Source: Leptotrichia trevisanii DSM 22070
GTDB lineage: Bacteria; Fusobacteriota; Fusobacteriia; Fusobacteriales; Leptotrichiaceae
NCBI RefSeq assembly: GCF_000482505.1
Contig: NZ_AXVL01000004.1
Coordinates: 62,001-126,000 of the forward strand
DNA length: 64,000 bases
Direction: 5' to 3'
Both the position numbers and the translations under genes were made by a program. Shown one piece after another: positions 9,601 through 16,363 of this stretch (positions are counted from its first letter, which is position 1; every line of letters begins with the position of its first letter). The notes below the pieces were generated by a model, which did no database searches, was not told where the DNA came from, and saw only the letters and a program-made list of their open reading frames with translations.

Positions 9601-9705
9601 TAAATAGTGTGGATATAAAGTTTTCAAAAGTTCATTACCTTGTATTGTAATAACTTCTGTATCTCTTCTAAATTCTTTTTCATGTTTTTCTAGTTCATTC
9701 TCCAT
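6616..9705 (-). CDS. HerA/FtsK-type ATPase (DUF87) with long N-terminal region
   Basis: The 1029-residue protein has a C-terminal motor with Walker A GITGSGKTTT near residue 453 and Walker B LLVIEEAHRLL near residue 710. The later EQIPTKLAPDVIKNSSNKII stretch is typical of HerA and VirB4 pumping ATPases. Residues 1-440 are unusual. They include a Gly/aromatic/Ser segment near residues 235-275 (GAYAGFFWVFGGGVSYSH) inside a Ser/Thr-rich stretch. About 200 charged helical residues follow the motor. The frame opens at a TTG, but the SD GAGGAG at 9713-9718 selects the ATG at 9705, one base after the previous stop. It overlaps the nuclease gene downstream. Probably a hexameric motor moving DNA or protein. 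The motor is sure; the substrate is inferred at most. Confidence 0.9.
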   Translation of the reverse strand: MENELEKHEKEFRRDTEVITIQGNELLKTLYPHYLIGENQLESYIEKDSSSILNKFKYFRIKSCSVEKIGDEFDYLYQKMQKLFSAIHPLGLTVTYGVVTIDGMANIVFGINNTENIELIKKVISGLLLGIELEEIEPKFEKCINRYNGIFSAIPSCKIENKKQKFDISPLMRGLNGENYTLLFIATPVSENVVSKKMEDLIQIKDNCFAVSKRNIARQQGKTKTDTRTEGESENTSHTVGAYAGFFWVFGGGVSYSHNWSKGKNWSDSVSNAISNNETISGDVQNSFALELMEYAEEGIERFKLGKTCGMWKTVITYSSDSKLARNLIQSSLSGEIAKPNSKLLPAKSFSSDNISETLLIPKGMTDKEMENPLATYLSSTELSLICTLPTDSTPNFELINQRQYSLRLPDSNGETIEIGKVSDNGNIIDNMSFKMTEDDLNKHTFVCGITGSGKTTTVKNILSNCEKPFMVIEPAKKEYRNIELKNNTNVEVYTLGKPEINCLQMNPFYILPGISPQMHIDFLKDLFNASFSFYGPMPYILEKCLQNIYIKKGWNLVLGYHPYLINEKSFNNLFDIDKMNKKYNLSSHKFLFPTMYDLKCEVERYIEKELQYEGEVSGNIKSAIKTRLESLCNGAKGFMFNTNEFANIEKLLNKNTIFELEGLADDSDKAFCVGLLIIFINEYRQVKKEEEGSKELELQHLLVIEEAHRLLKNIGTERISENMGNPKGKAVEHFTNMIAEMRSYGQGVIIAEQIPTKLAPDVIKNSSNKIIHRIVSYDDQEIIANTIGLSREDALYLGMLKTGFAVCHKEGMANPINVKVNYVHDKFISDSKLYGKEPEERKERINLSIIDSGLQDIIDEKSIKLLRTLMICDTDIVIKSIRKIKEEIENSLISKNIKLIFPTLEELNKILSQKIVESVVKFLGNGIFSLNKIVSEELFSKIMESIKYPEEENITELKKIMEKEYERRLKEKVKEILIQEIIYKITLENIAEIDIISSIKNFFVIITDKEIDEIIEKLKGEIKNGEIY

Positions 9706-9706
9706 T

Positions 9707-10315
9707 TTATTTCTCCTCAAAATAATTAATAATATCTCTTACTCTTTTATTGTAGTATTTTTCAATTTCATGAAACCAAGCAATAAATTCTTTTTTTGTC
9801 TTATCTAAAAATTCATCTACAGCCTTTTCCAAATTTCTTTTATTTGCTGAGGGCTTTAAAAAATAAGATGCTCCAAAAGCCATAATTGCTCCACAAATTA
9901 TAGCAATAAAAGGAATATTTATATTATTTTGTAACACATATTTCAAAATTCCACCTATTGCCATCGTTCCTGCCGCCATTCCAAGTGAAGTGTATAATTT
10001 ATTTGCTTCTTTATAGTCAATTTTATTAGTCACTTGAAATTTATATTTTTCTAATATCTCTTTTTTTATATTTGTTTCATAAAATTTACTTTTTCTTTCA
10101 ATATCTTCAAATTCTTTAGATGCTAAAGTTCTTTTTGACATTTCTGAATATATATCTGTAATTAACATTTTACTTTTAATCGTCAAATCTAATGAAATTT
10201 TGTCAATAATTTTTTTAATTATACTGTCTATATTTGAACTTAAATTGAATACTTCATATGATTCTTTTTTTAAATCTAAAAATATTTCATCTATATCTTT
10301 TTCTCTATTATACAT
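9707..10315 (-). CDS. small protein with a helical membrane hairpin
   Basis: The 202-residue protein is not recognised. Residues 1-100 are charged and helical with coiled-coil character. Two hydrophobic segments, near residues 110-130 and 135-153 (MAAGTMAIGGILKYVL and IPFIAIICGAIMAFGASYF), are separated by a short polar turn. A charged helical C-terminus follows. It overlaps the 3' end of the dynamin-like gene by 8 bases and its last codons carry the SD of the ATPase gene, so the three must be made together. Dynamin-like proteins usually carry their own membrane paddle, and the neighbouring one lacks a visible hydrophobic paddle. A plausible inference is that this protein supplies the membrane anchor in trans. 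Confidence 0.7.
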   Translation of the reverse strand: MYNREKDIDEIFLDLKKESYEVFNLSSNIDSIIKKIIDKISLDLTIKSKMLITDIYSEMSKRTLASKEFEDIERKSKFYETNIKKEILEKYKFQVTNKIDYKEANKLYTSLGMAAGTMAIGGILKYVLQNNINIPFIAIICGAIMAFGASYFLKPSANKRNLEKAVDEFLDKTKKEFIAWFHEIEKYYNKRVRDIINYFEEK

Positions 10316-12341
10316 ACTCTTTTATTTCCTTTCTTAAATTTTCAATTTTTTCTTTAAATGTATTTACTTCTTGAATTATACATCTTAGTTTCTCAATTTT
10401 TTCTTTTATTTCTTCTGTTTTCGCTTTTTCTTCAAGTAATTCATTTAATTTTTGTTTTTCTTCATTTGCATTTTTAAATAATTCTTCTGTATATTTGTCA
10501 CTAATACTACAAACAAAATCTATTAAATTATTCACAACTTCTTTTTGAATTTTTTTTATTCTATCAAGTATATTATTTTTTAGTACTTCAAAATGTTTAT
10601 TTCTTGAATATTCAGAATAAAAATGTGTTTTCTTAAATGTTACTCCAGTTTCATAAGACTTTTCTTCATTAGCCTCTTTTTCAGTTTCATCCTTCATATT
10701 TTTAAAATCTTCTTCTGTAAAATTCGGTTCTAATACTTGATATGATATTTTTGATCCGTCACTTAATAAAATTAATGTTTCATTACATTCTTTAACTATT
10801 TCTTCCTGTATAACTTTTTGAAATTCTTTTTGCTCTTCTATTTTTCTAAACGATATTTTTTCTAATTCATTTATGGAATTATCATTTTCTGCATCAAGAG
10901 ATTTAATTTCTTTTTCTAACTCTGAAATTTTTTCTTCTGCTTTTTTTTCTATTATCCCTTTAGAATTTATATATTTGAATCTTACTTCATCTACTTTTCT
11001 ACTAATTTTTATATTAATTTCATCAATTTTTTTCTGAATTTCATTAATTTCTTTTGCAAATTCAGTAGGATCTTTTGTAATTTTAGATTCATACCGTTCA
11101 ATATTATCACTTATACCAGCTTTTATTTTCTCACAAATATTTGAAATATTATTCACTGCCTCATTTAAAGCATAATACTGTGATTTTCTTGCAAATTTTT
11201 CTATTGCTTCATTTATGTCTTCAAATCTTGATTTTTCTATTAAGTATTTCATATAACTACTTTTTTCTGATACATTTATTGGTGGATTCATAAAACCTTC
11301 AATTTGATTGTTATTCTGTAATTCAAATAAATATTCTTTTATATCATCATAAGTTGAATATTTTGAAATCTCATTAAGAAACATCTGTACTTTACTATCT
11401 ACTACAACTATCTGTCCCTCATCAACTTTACTTCCATACTGTTTTTTTGCCTCTTCTTTTTGTTTTTCTAAATTCTGATTATTTAAATCTGCTGCACGTG
11501 TTAGTATTAAAAATAAAGTTCCCTTATTTCTTTCTACACTTCCCTTATCTAAAAATTTTTTGAATGAAGTTGATTCTAATGCCTGTCCTGTTATAGATTT
11601 TAAAAACATTATTGCATTTGCTGTTTCTATATAATTTTCACTTACATCTCCTACATGTCCTGCTGCATTTACTCCTGGACTGTCTATTATTTCTATATTT
11701 TTTAGTGATTCTATTTTAAATGGATATAAAATTACCATTTTTGTAATAATATTCTGCCATTTATTTTTATTTTCTTCAATGTACCTTTTTATTTTACCAT
11801 TGTATTCTTCTTCAGGTAAATTGTATATATTGTCTTCTTTAACCTCTTCTATTAAATTTTCTACTACTCTTTCAGATATTTTTCCTTTGTATTTTACTAA
11901 TATCTCATTGTTAATAGTTGGAACAGGTATATCCCTATAATCATCATTTAATGCGGCATTATCTTTCAAAAATTTTGCTATATCCTCTTTACCTTTTATC
12001 TGTTCTTTTTTACCACCAGCATATTCAGCCAGTAAAGAAAATTCTTCTCCATATTTTATTTCTATAATTGAACTTGTACATTGCTTAACATCCATAGGAA
12101 GTATATCTTTACCTAAATAAGCATTTATAAAAGTAGATTTCCCACTTTTTGCTTCTCCTGCTATCATAAGTACAAACTTATCTTTCTTTATGTTTTCAAT
12201 TTGGTTATTCAAGCCACTTATTGGTTTCTGAATTTGTCTTACTTTCTCTTTTACATCATTTTTTTCTATTATTTCCTGAAATTTCTCATTTAATTCTAAT
12301 ACTTTCTGTTTTTTTTCCTCATAATTATTTTTTTGAATCAT
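10308..12341 (-). CDS. full-length dynamin-like GTPase
   Basis: The 677-residue protein has a dynamin-type GTPase domain in the first 390 residues or so. G1 is GEAKSGKST near residue 62, followed by a switch-like QCTSSI. G3 is IIDSPGVN near residue 220, and a G4-like LTRAADLN lies near residue 283. Residues 390-677 are long charged coiled-coil helices like a dynamin stalk. No strongly hydrophobic paddle is visible. Bacterial dynamin-like proteins bind and remodel membranes, some in response to phage or membrane damage. The 5' region (GGAGAATAGCAAA, then MIQKNN) is nearly repeated at the next gene upstream. The coupling downstream to the membrane hairpin protein and the ATPase suggests a joint complex, which is inference. 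Confidence 0.9.
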   Translation of the reverse strand: MIQKNNYEEKKQKVLELNEKFQEIIEKNDVKEKVRQIQKPISGLNNQIENIKKDKFVLMIAGEAKSGKSTFINAYLGKDILPMDVKQCTSSIIEIKYGEEFSLLAEYAGGKKEQIKGKEDIAKFLKDNAALNDDYRDIPVPTINNEILVKYKGKISERVVENLIEEVKEDNIYNLPEEEYNGKIKRYIEENKNKWQNIITKMVILYPFKIESLKNIEIIDSPGVNAAGHVGDVSENYIETANAIMFLKSITGQALESTSFKKFLDKGSVERNKGTLFLILTRAADLNNQNLEKQKEEAKKQYGSKVDEGQIVVVDSKVQMFLNEISKYSTYDDIKEYLFELQNNNQIEGFMNPPINVSEKSSYMKYLIEKSRFEDINEAIEKFARKSQYYALNEAVNNISNICEKIKAGISDNIERYESKITKDPTEFAKEINEIQKKIDEINIKISRKVDEVRFKYINSKGIIEKKAEEKISELEKEIKSLDAENDNSINELEKISFRKIEEQKEFQKVIQEEIVKECNETLILLSDGSKISYQVLEPNFTEEDFKNMKDETEKEANEEKSYETGVTFKKTHFYSEYSRNKHFEVLKNNILDRIKKIQKEVVNNLIDFVCSISDKYTEELFKNANEEKQKLNELLEEKAKTEEIKEKIEKLRCIIQEVNTFKEKIENLRKEIKEYV

Positions 12342-12371
12342 TTTGCTATTCTCCTTTATTTTATAATATTT

Positions 12372-13322
12372 TTAAATATATTTCTTTATTTCTTCTCTTA
12401 AATTTTTAGCTTTATTTTCAAATAAAGTTATTTCTTTAATTAGATATTCTAATTTGTCAACTTTCATTTTTATATCACTCTCGTTTTTTTCTTCTAGTAA
12501 CTCATTAAATTTTTGTTTATGTTCATTTGCATTTTTTATTAACTCTTTTACATACTCACTACTAATATTATTAACAAAATCTATTAGATTATTCACGACT
12601 TCTATTTGAATTTCATTCATTTTACCAAGTATATTTTCCTTTAGTATTTCAAAGTGTTTAGTTTTTGAATATTCAGAATAGAAATATGTTTTTTTAAATA
12701 TTATTCCTGTTTCATATGATTTTTCTTCAAAAATATCTTTTTTAATTTCATCTTCCATATTTTTTAAATCTTCTTCTGTAAAATCTAGTTCTAGTGTTGG
12801 ATATATTGCTTCAAATCTATCAATTAATGCATCAAATTCTTTGTTGTATTCTTCTACTATATCTCTTTGTATAATTTTACAAGACTCTTTTAATTCTTTT
12901 ATTTTTTCTAATGATATTTTTTTTAATTCATTTATGGAATCATCATTTTTTGTATCAAGATATTCGATTTCTTTTTTTAACTCTAAAATTTTTTCTTCCG
13001 TTTTTATTAGTATTATTCCTTTAGGATTAATATATTTTTCTTTTACTTCATCTATTTTTCTACCAATTTTTATATTAATTTCATTAATTTTAGTTTTAAT
13101 TTCGTCAATTTGAACTGCAAATTCAGTAGGATCCTTTGTTATTTTATCTTCATATAACTTCATTTCATATTTTAAACCATCTTCTATTTTTTTACAAATA
13201 CTTGGGATTTCTTTTATTATTTCATTTAAAGCATAATATTGTTCTTTTCTTACAAATTTTTCTGTTCCTTCATTTTCTAATACTTTATTCTTTTTTTTAT
13301 TATCACTATTTTTGTGAATCAT
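12372..13322 (-). CDS. stalk-only dynamin paralogue (no GTPase domain)
   Basis: The 316 residues align with the coiled-coil half of the neighbouring full-length dynamin-like protein, from its residue about 390 to the end. Shared stretches include QYYALNE, ITKDPTEFA and EEKSYETG. The first 17 residues (MIHKNSDNKKKNKVLEN) instead resemble the very N-terminus of the full-length protein, and the RBS region is also nearly the same. So the gene looks like a dynamin gene from which everything between codon 20 or so and codon 390 is missing. It carries no P-loop. It has its own SD (AAAGGAG) and starts 68 bases after the GTPase-only gene. It could be a working subunit or a fragment; the long intact frame favours use. 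Confidence 0.8.
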   Translation of the reverse strand: MIHKNSDNKKKNKVLENEGTEKFVRKEQYYALNEIIKEIPSICKKIEDGLKYEMKLYEDKITKDPTEFAVQIDEIKTKINEINIKIGRKIDEVKEKYINPKGIILIKTEEKILELKKEIEYLDTKNDDSINELKKISLEKIKELKESCKIIQRDIVEEYNKEFDALIDRFEAIYPTLELDFTEEDLKNMEDEIKKDIFEEKSYETGIIFKKTYFYSEYSKTKHFEILKENILGKMNEIQIEVVNNLIDFVNNISSEYVKELIKNANEHKQKFNELLEEKNESDIKMKVDKLEYLIKEITLFENKAKNLREEIKKYI

Positions 13323-13390
13323 TTTACTATTCTCCTTTTTTTAATTAGGCATTTTCAATTTTTTATTTTTTTTGTACTTTTTATTATACA

Positions 13391-14440
13391 CTATTTAATT
13401 ACTTTTCTTAAATTTTTAACTATAAATTTTAAAATTTCTTTATACGCGTTACTAAAATTAGATTTACTTTCCAAATATTTAATGTAATCAGCCTTATTAA
13501 ATTTTTTTATGTTTATTGGTGGTGTCATAAAATTAAAATATAAACCTTCTTTTTCCAACTTTTCCAAATATTCCTCTATTTCTTTTGAATCCATATCTTT
13601 AATCTCATTAATGAAAAGTTGTACTTTGCTATCTAAATATTCTATTTGTTGAGTATTTACCTTATTACCATAAATTTTTACTGCTTCTTTTTTCAGTATT
13701 TCTAATTTTTCTTTTGTTTCACTTGAAGAATGAGTTAATAATAAAAATACATTTTCTTTATCTTTATTATTAGTATTTTTTTCAATAAACTTTATAAATG
13801 AATTTAACTCTAAGGCTTGTCCTATTATTGGTTTCACAAATATTATTGCATCAACATTTTTTATAACTTGATTTGTTATATCTCCTAATCTTCCCTCAGC
13901 ATTGACACCTGGGCTGTCAACAATTATTACATTTTTAAATACTTCATTTTCAAAAGGATATGATATTTCTATTTCAGTTATTATCTTATCCCAGTTTTGT
14001 TTATTTTGAATATAATTTTTAATTTTTTGGCTATATTCTTCATAACAATATCCGTAAATATTTTCTTTTTCTACACTTTTAATAAAATCTTTTATACTTT
14101 TTTCATTAATATCATCTTTATTTTTTAATATAAAATTATTTATAAGAAATACTGGTAAATCTCTATATTTGTCATCAATTGAGGCTCCTTCTTTCAAATT
14201 TTTCCTAATTTTTTCAAAATTTGTTATAATTCTTGAACTATTCATATATTTTAAAATTAAAGATAATTTTTCTCCATATCTTATTTTTATAATAGAATTT
14301 GTACATTGTTTAGCATCAGTAGGTAAAATTTCTTTTCCTAAAAATGCATTAATAAAAGTTGATTTCCCGCTTTTGGCTTCTCCTGCAATCATTAGTATAA
14401 TTTTATTTTCCCTTTTTTTATAGTTATTTTCTTGAATCAT
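13391..14440 (-). CDS. GTPase-only dynamin paralogue (no stalk)
   Basis: The 349 residues match the GTPase half of the full-length protein encoded downstream. The start MIQENN is shared. G1 GEAKSGKST lies near residue 18, QCTNSI follows, G3 IVDSPGVN lies near residue 178, and the G4 position (LTHSSSE) has lost the usual T/N-K-x-D pattern. About 35 residues before G1 are missing compared with the full-length protein. The frame ends at KFIVKNLRK, just where the stalk-only protein begins with KFVRKEQYY. Together the two genes make up one complete dynamin-like protein in two parts. This is the promoter-proximal gene of the cluster, with an AAAGGA SD. A heterotypic dynamin pair is a reasonable inference. 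Confidence 0.85.
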   Translation of the reverse strand: MIQENNYKKRENKIILMIAGEAKSGKSTFINAFLGKEILPTDAKQCTNSIIKIRYGEKLSLILKYMNSSRIITNFEKIRKNLKEGASIDDKYRDLPVFLINNFILKNKDDINEKSIKDFIKSVEKENIYGYCYEEYSQKIKNYIQNKQNWDKIITEIEISYPFENEVFKNVIIVDSPGVNAEGRLGDITNQVIKNVDAIIFVKPIIGQALELNSFIKFIEKNTNNKDKENVFLLLTHSSSETKEKLEILKKEAVKIYGNKVNTQQIEYLDSKVQLFINEIKDMDSKEIEEYLEKLEKEGLYFNFMTPPINIKKFNKADYIKYLESKSNFSNAYKEILKFIVKNLRKVIK

Positions 14441-14480
14441 AATTAATTCCTTTTAATATTTTTATTATTTTACTACGGAT

Positions 14481-14508
14481 ATTATACCACACCTTCAAAT
14501 ATTTTCAA
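14481..14508 (-). promoter_or_regulatory. promoter of the dynamin/ATPase/nuclease cluster
   Basis: TTGAAA (14503-14508) lies 16 bases before TATAAT (14481-14486), which is preceded by TGG (an extended -10). It sits 41 bases upstream of the first dynamin-like gene and could drive the whole minus-strand cluster. Confidence 0.7.
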
Positions 14509-14600
14509 ATTTTTTATTAAGTCTTAGCTAATATATGAATAAATTTTATTATATACTCGACCCCGTTTAAAATTGAACTACTAAAAATTATATAAATTTA

Positions 14601-14660
14601 AGGTTGGAGTAGAATAGCCATAACTTTTGAATTCGGTTTTAAAGAGATTTTACTATATTA
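14601..14660 (+). repeat. dispersed intergenic repeat, family 2 copy 1
   Basis: This is a stretch ending in TTTTAAAGAGATTTTACTAT. It matches the reverse complement of 34520-34580 over roughly 50 bases, including a shared ATAACTTTTGA core. It occupies most of the gap between the dynamin promoter and the HPr-like gene; nothing else is seen there. Confidence 0.6.
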
Positions 14661-14705
14661 ATTTAAAATTTTTAATCTTACATTTTTTTATTAAAGATTT
14701 TATTA

Positions 14706-15602
14706 TTATTTTATAAATCTCATCATGCTCCACTTAATCTCCGGCATCTCAAAATTCCTATCAAATTCCATCATAAACTCCTTATATGTAGGCACAATTA
14801 TTTCCCCTGAATCCTCATATTTAAGTGTATTCTTTAATGAAACTATATATGCGTTTCTAAGTTTTCTTGTTACTTGAGACATTATTGAACCCGGAACATT
14901 AAAATACACATAAGGAATCATTGATTCTGATAATTTTTCTTCCAAATTATTTTTTTTAACATCTTCTTCTATAATATCTTTAATTCTCTTTTTTATAGAA
15001 GGAACTATTGTCCACATCGAATTATTAATTCTAAATTTCTTGTCAATTCGATAAACCATAACATCCCAAATTCTTTCAATTGAAGTTTTAACATCAAAGT
15101 CAGGTCCTGCCATCAAATTAAATGGATGAATAATACATCCTCCAATATTTATCCCAATACCTAGTTGATTATTTCTACGGCTACATATTATTCTCTTTCC
15201 AATTGTAAGATTATCTTTGTTAGATGCGGCTTCTTCAACAATTTTTTCTAATTCCTTTTCAATTTCTTCTGGACTTTTGTTTTTTTCTTTTTCCAGTTCT
15301 TCCTGTTCATCCACAATTGCCATTTCCTGCTTGCATATATCTTCTTCAGCTATAATTCCTAAAAGATTTGATACTGTTTCCAATGCTTCTTCCTCGTCAG
15401 TTCCATCTGCATAAATAGTAATTTCTGAACCCATTTTAATTCCAAAACCGCTTAACATCAATGAAGATTTATTTTTTATTTTTTTTCCATCATACTCAAT
15501 TTCAATTTTACTTTCAAATTCTCGTGCTTTTCGCATAACCTCCGTAGTAAAATATATGTCTATTCCGTAGCGGTAATTAAAAATTATTGTTTTACTAACC
15601 AT
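14706..15602 (-). CDS. HPr-like (Crh-like) domain fused to an unknown domain
   Basis: Residues 1-85 align without gaps to the PTS phosphocarrier HPr: an MVSKT start, GID at 13-15, IEIEYDGKKI, KSS at 45-47, and GSEITIYADGTDEEEAL. The catalytic His15 is replaced by Asp, so it cannot carry phosphate from enzyme I. Ser46, the regulatory site used by HPr kinase, is kept. This is the pattern of the regulatory protein Crh. A charged linker (about 85-130) and a 170-residue C-terminal domain of unknown type follow, which HPr and Crh never have. The SD is AAGGAG. It follows the coiled-coil gene by 36 bases in a three-gene unit headed by a WYL regulator. A sensory or regulatory role is inferred. Confidence 0.8.
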   Translation of the reverse strand: MVSKTIIFNYRYGIDIYFTTEVMRKAREFESKIEIEYDGKKIKNKSSLMLSGFGIKMGSEITIYADGTDEEEALETVSNLLGIIAEEDICKQEMAIVDEQEELEKEKNKSPEEIEKELEKIVEEAASNKDNLTIGKRIICSRRNNQLGIGINIGGCIIHPFNLMAGPDFDVKTSIERIWDVMVYRIDKKFRINNSMWTIVPSIKKRIKDIIEEDVKKNNLEEKLSESMIPYVYFNVPGSIMSQVTRKLRNAYIVSLKNTLKYEDSGEIIVPTYKEFMMEFDRNFEMPEIKWSMMRFIK

Positions 15603-15638
15603 TTTTCTATCTCCTTTTCTTTTTCCTATTCAAAAAAT

Positions 15639-16361
15639 TTATACTTTTCTATTCATCCCCTTCAACTCCTCTTCCTTCCTATCCCTAAACATCTCCTCAA
15701 TCTCAATTTTATTCACAAATCCTTCCCTTTTTAAGAGTAATTTTTCATATTCAGATAACAATTTTTGTCTTTCTGCCTCTTTTTCTGCTAATTCTGCTAA
15801 TGTATCTATTAGTTTTTTACTTAAATTTACTCTTTCTGAATTGATAACAAGATCCAATTTTAACTGTTTTTCACTAAGTATTGAATTGTATAGTTTTCGG
15901 GACTGTTTTATTGTATTTTTTAAAATTTCCTTTTTTCTATTGGTTTCAGTCCACACGTTTGTAAACTTATTTTCTTTCTTTATTTCCTGTGATAATTCTT
16001 TTTTATAATTATTAATTTTGCATACTTCATTATAAAGTTTTGAATTATATTTATTTTTTATTTCTCTTATAAATTTTTTTAACTCAAATGTATAAGGATA
16101 AACTCCATTTTTATCATTTATTATCAGTTTATCTTTTTGTAAATCATAATCGATAAAAACTTCCTTTAATGCTTTTATTTTTTTGTGAAAAAAAGCAATT
16201 TTATTTTCTACTCCTTTGATTTCCCATTCTTTCATAATTATTTCCCAATTGCTTTTTATCAATATTGAATGATTCTGATCAATTATGCTATCTATTTCTT
16301 CAAGTTCTGAAATAAATCTTTGAACATCATCAGAATACTTATTAAAATTAAAATTTTCCAT
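15639..16361 (-). CDS. coiled-coil protein of unknown function
   Basis: The 240-residue protein is not recognised. It is almost entirely charged helix with two coiled-coil stretches, near residues 5-70 and 150-235, the latter rich in Glu, Leu and Arg (LAELAEKEAERQKLL). There are no membrane segments, signal peptide or enzyme motifs. Its SD GGAGG lies inside the last codons of the upstream WYL regulator gene, with only two bases between stop and start, so the two are co-translated. The HPr-like gene follows. It could be a structural partner or adaptor for either neighbour. Confidence 0.7.
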   Translation of the reverse strand: MENFNFNKYSDDVQRFISELEEIDSIIDQNHSILIKSNWEIIMKEWEIKGVENKIAFFHKKIKALKEVFIDYDLQKDKLIINDKNGVYPYTFELKKFIREIKNKYNSKLYNEVCKINNYKKELSQEIKKENKFTNVWTETNRKKEILKNTIKQSRKLYNSILSEKQLKLDLVINSERVNLSKKLIDTLAELAEKEAERQKLLSEYEKLLLKREGFVNKIEIEEMFRDRKEEELKGMNRKV

Positions 16362-16363
16362 TT

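Noticed and set aside
12372-13322. Stalk-only dynamin gene as a simple pseudogene
   Set aside because: It has a full-length open frame, its own strong SD and conserved charged heptads, so it was kept as a coding gene, although decay cannot be excluded.
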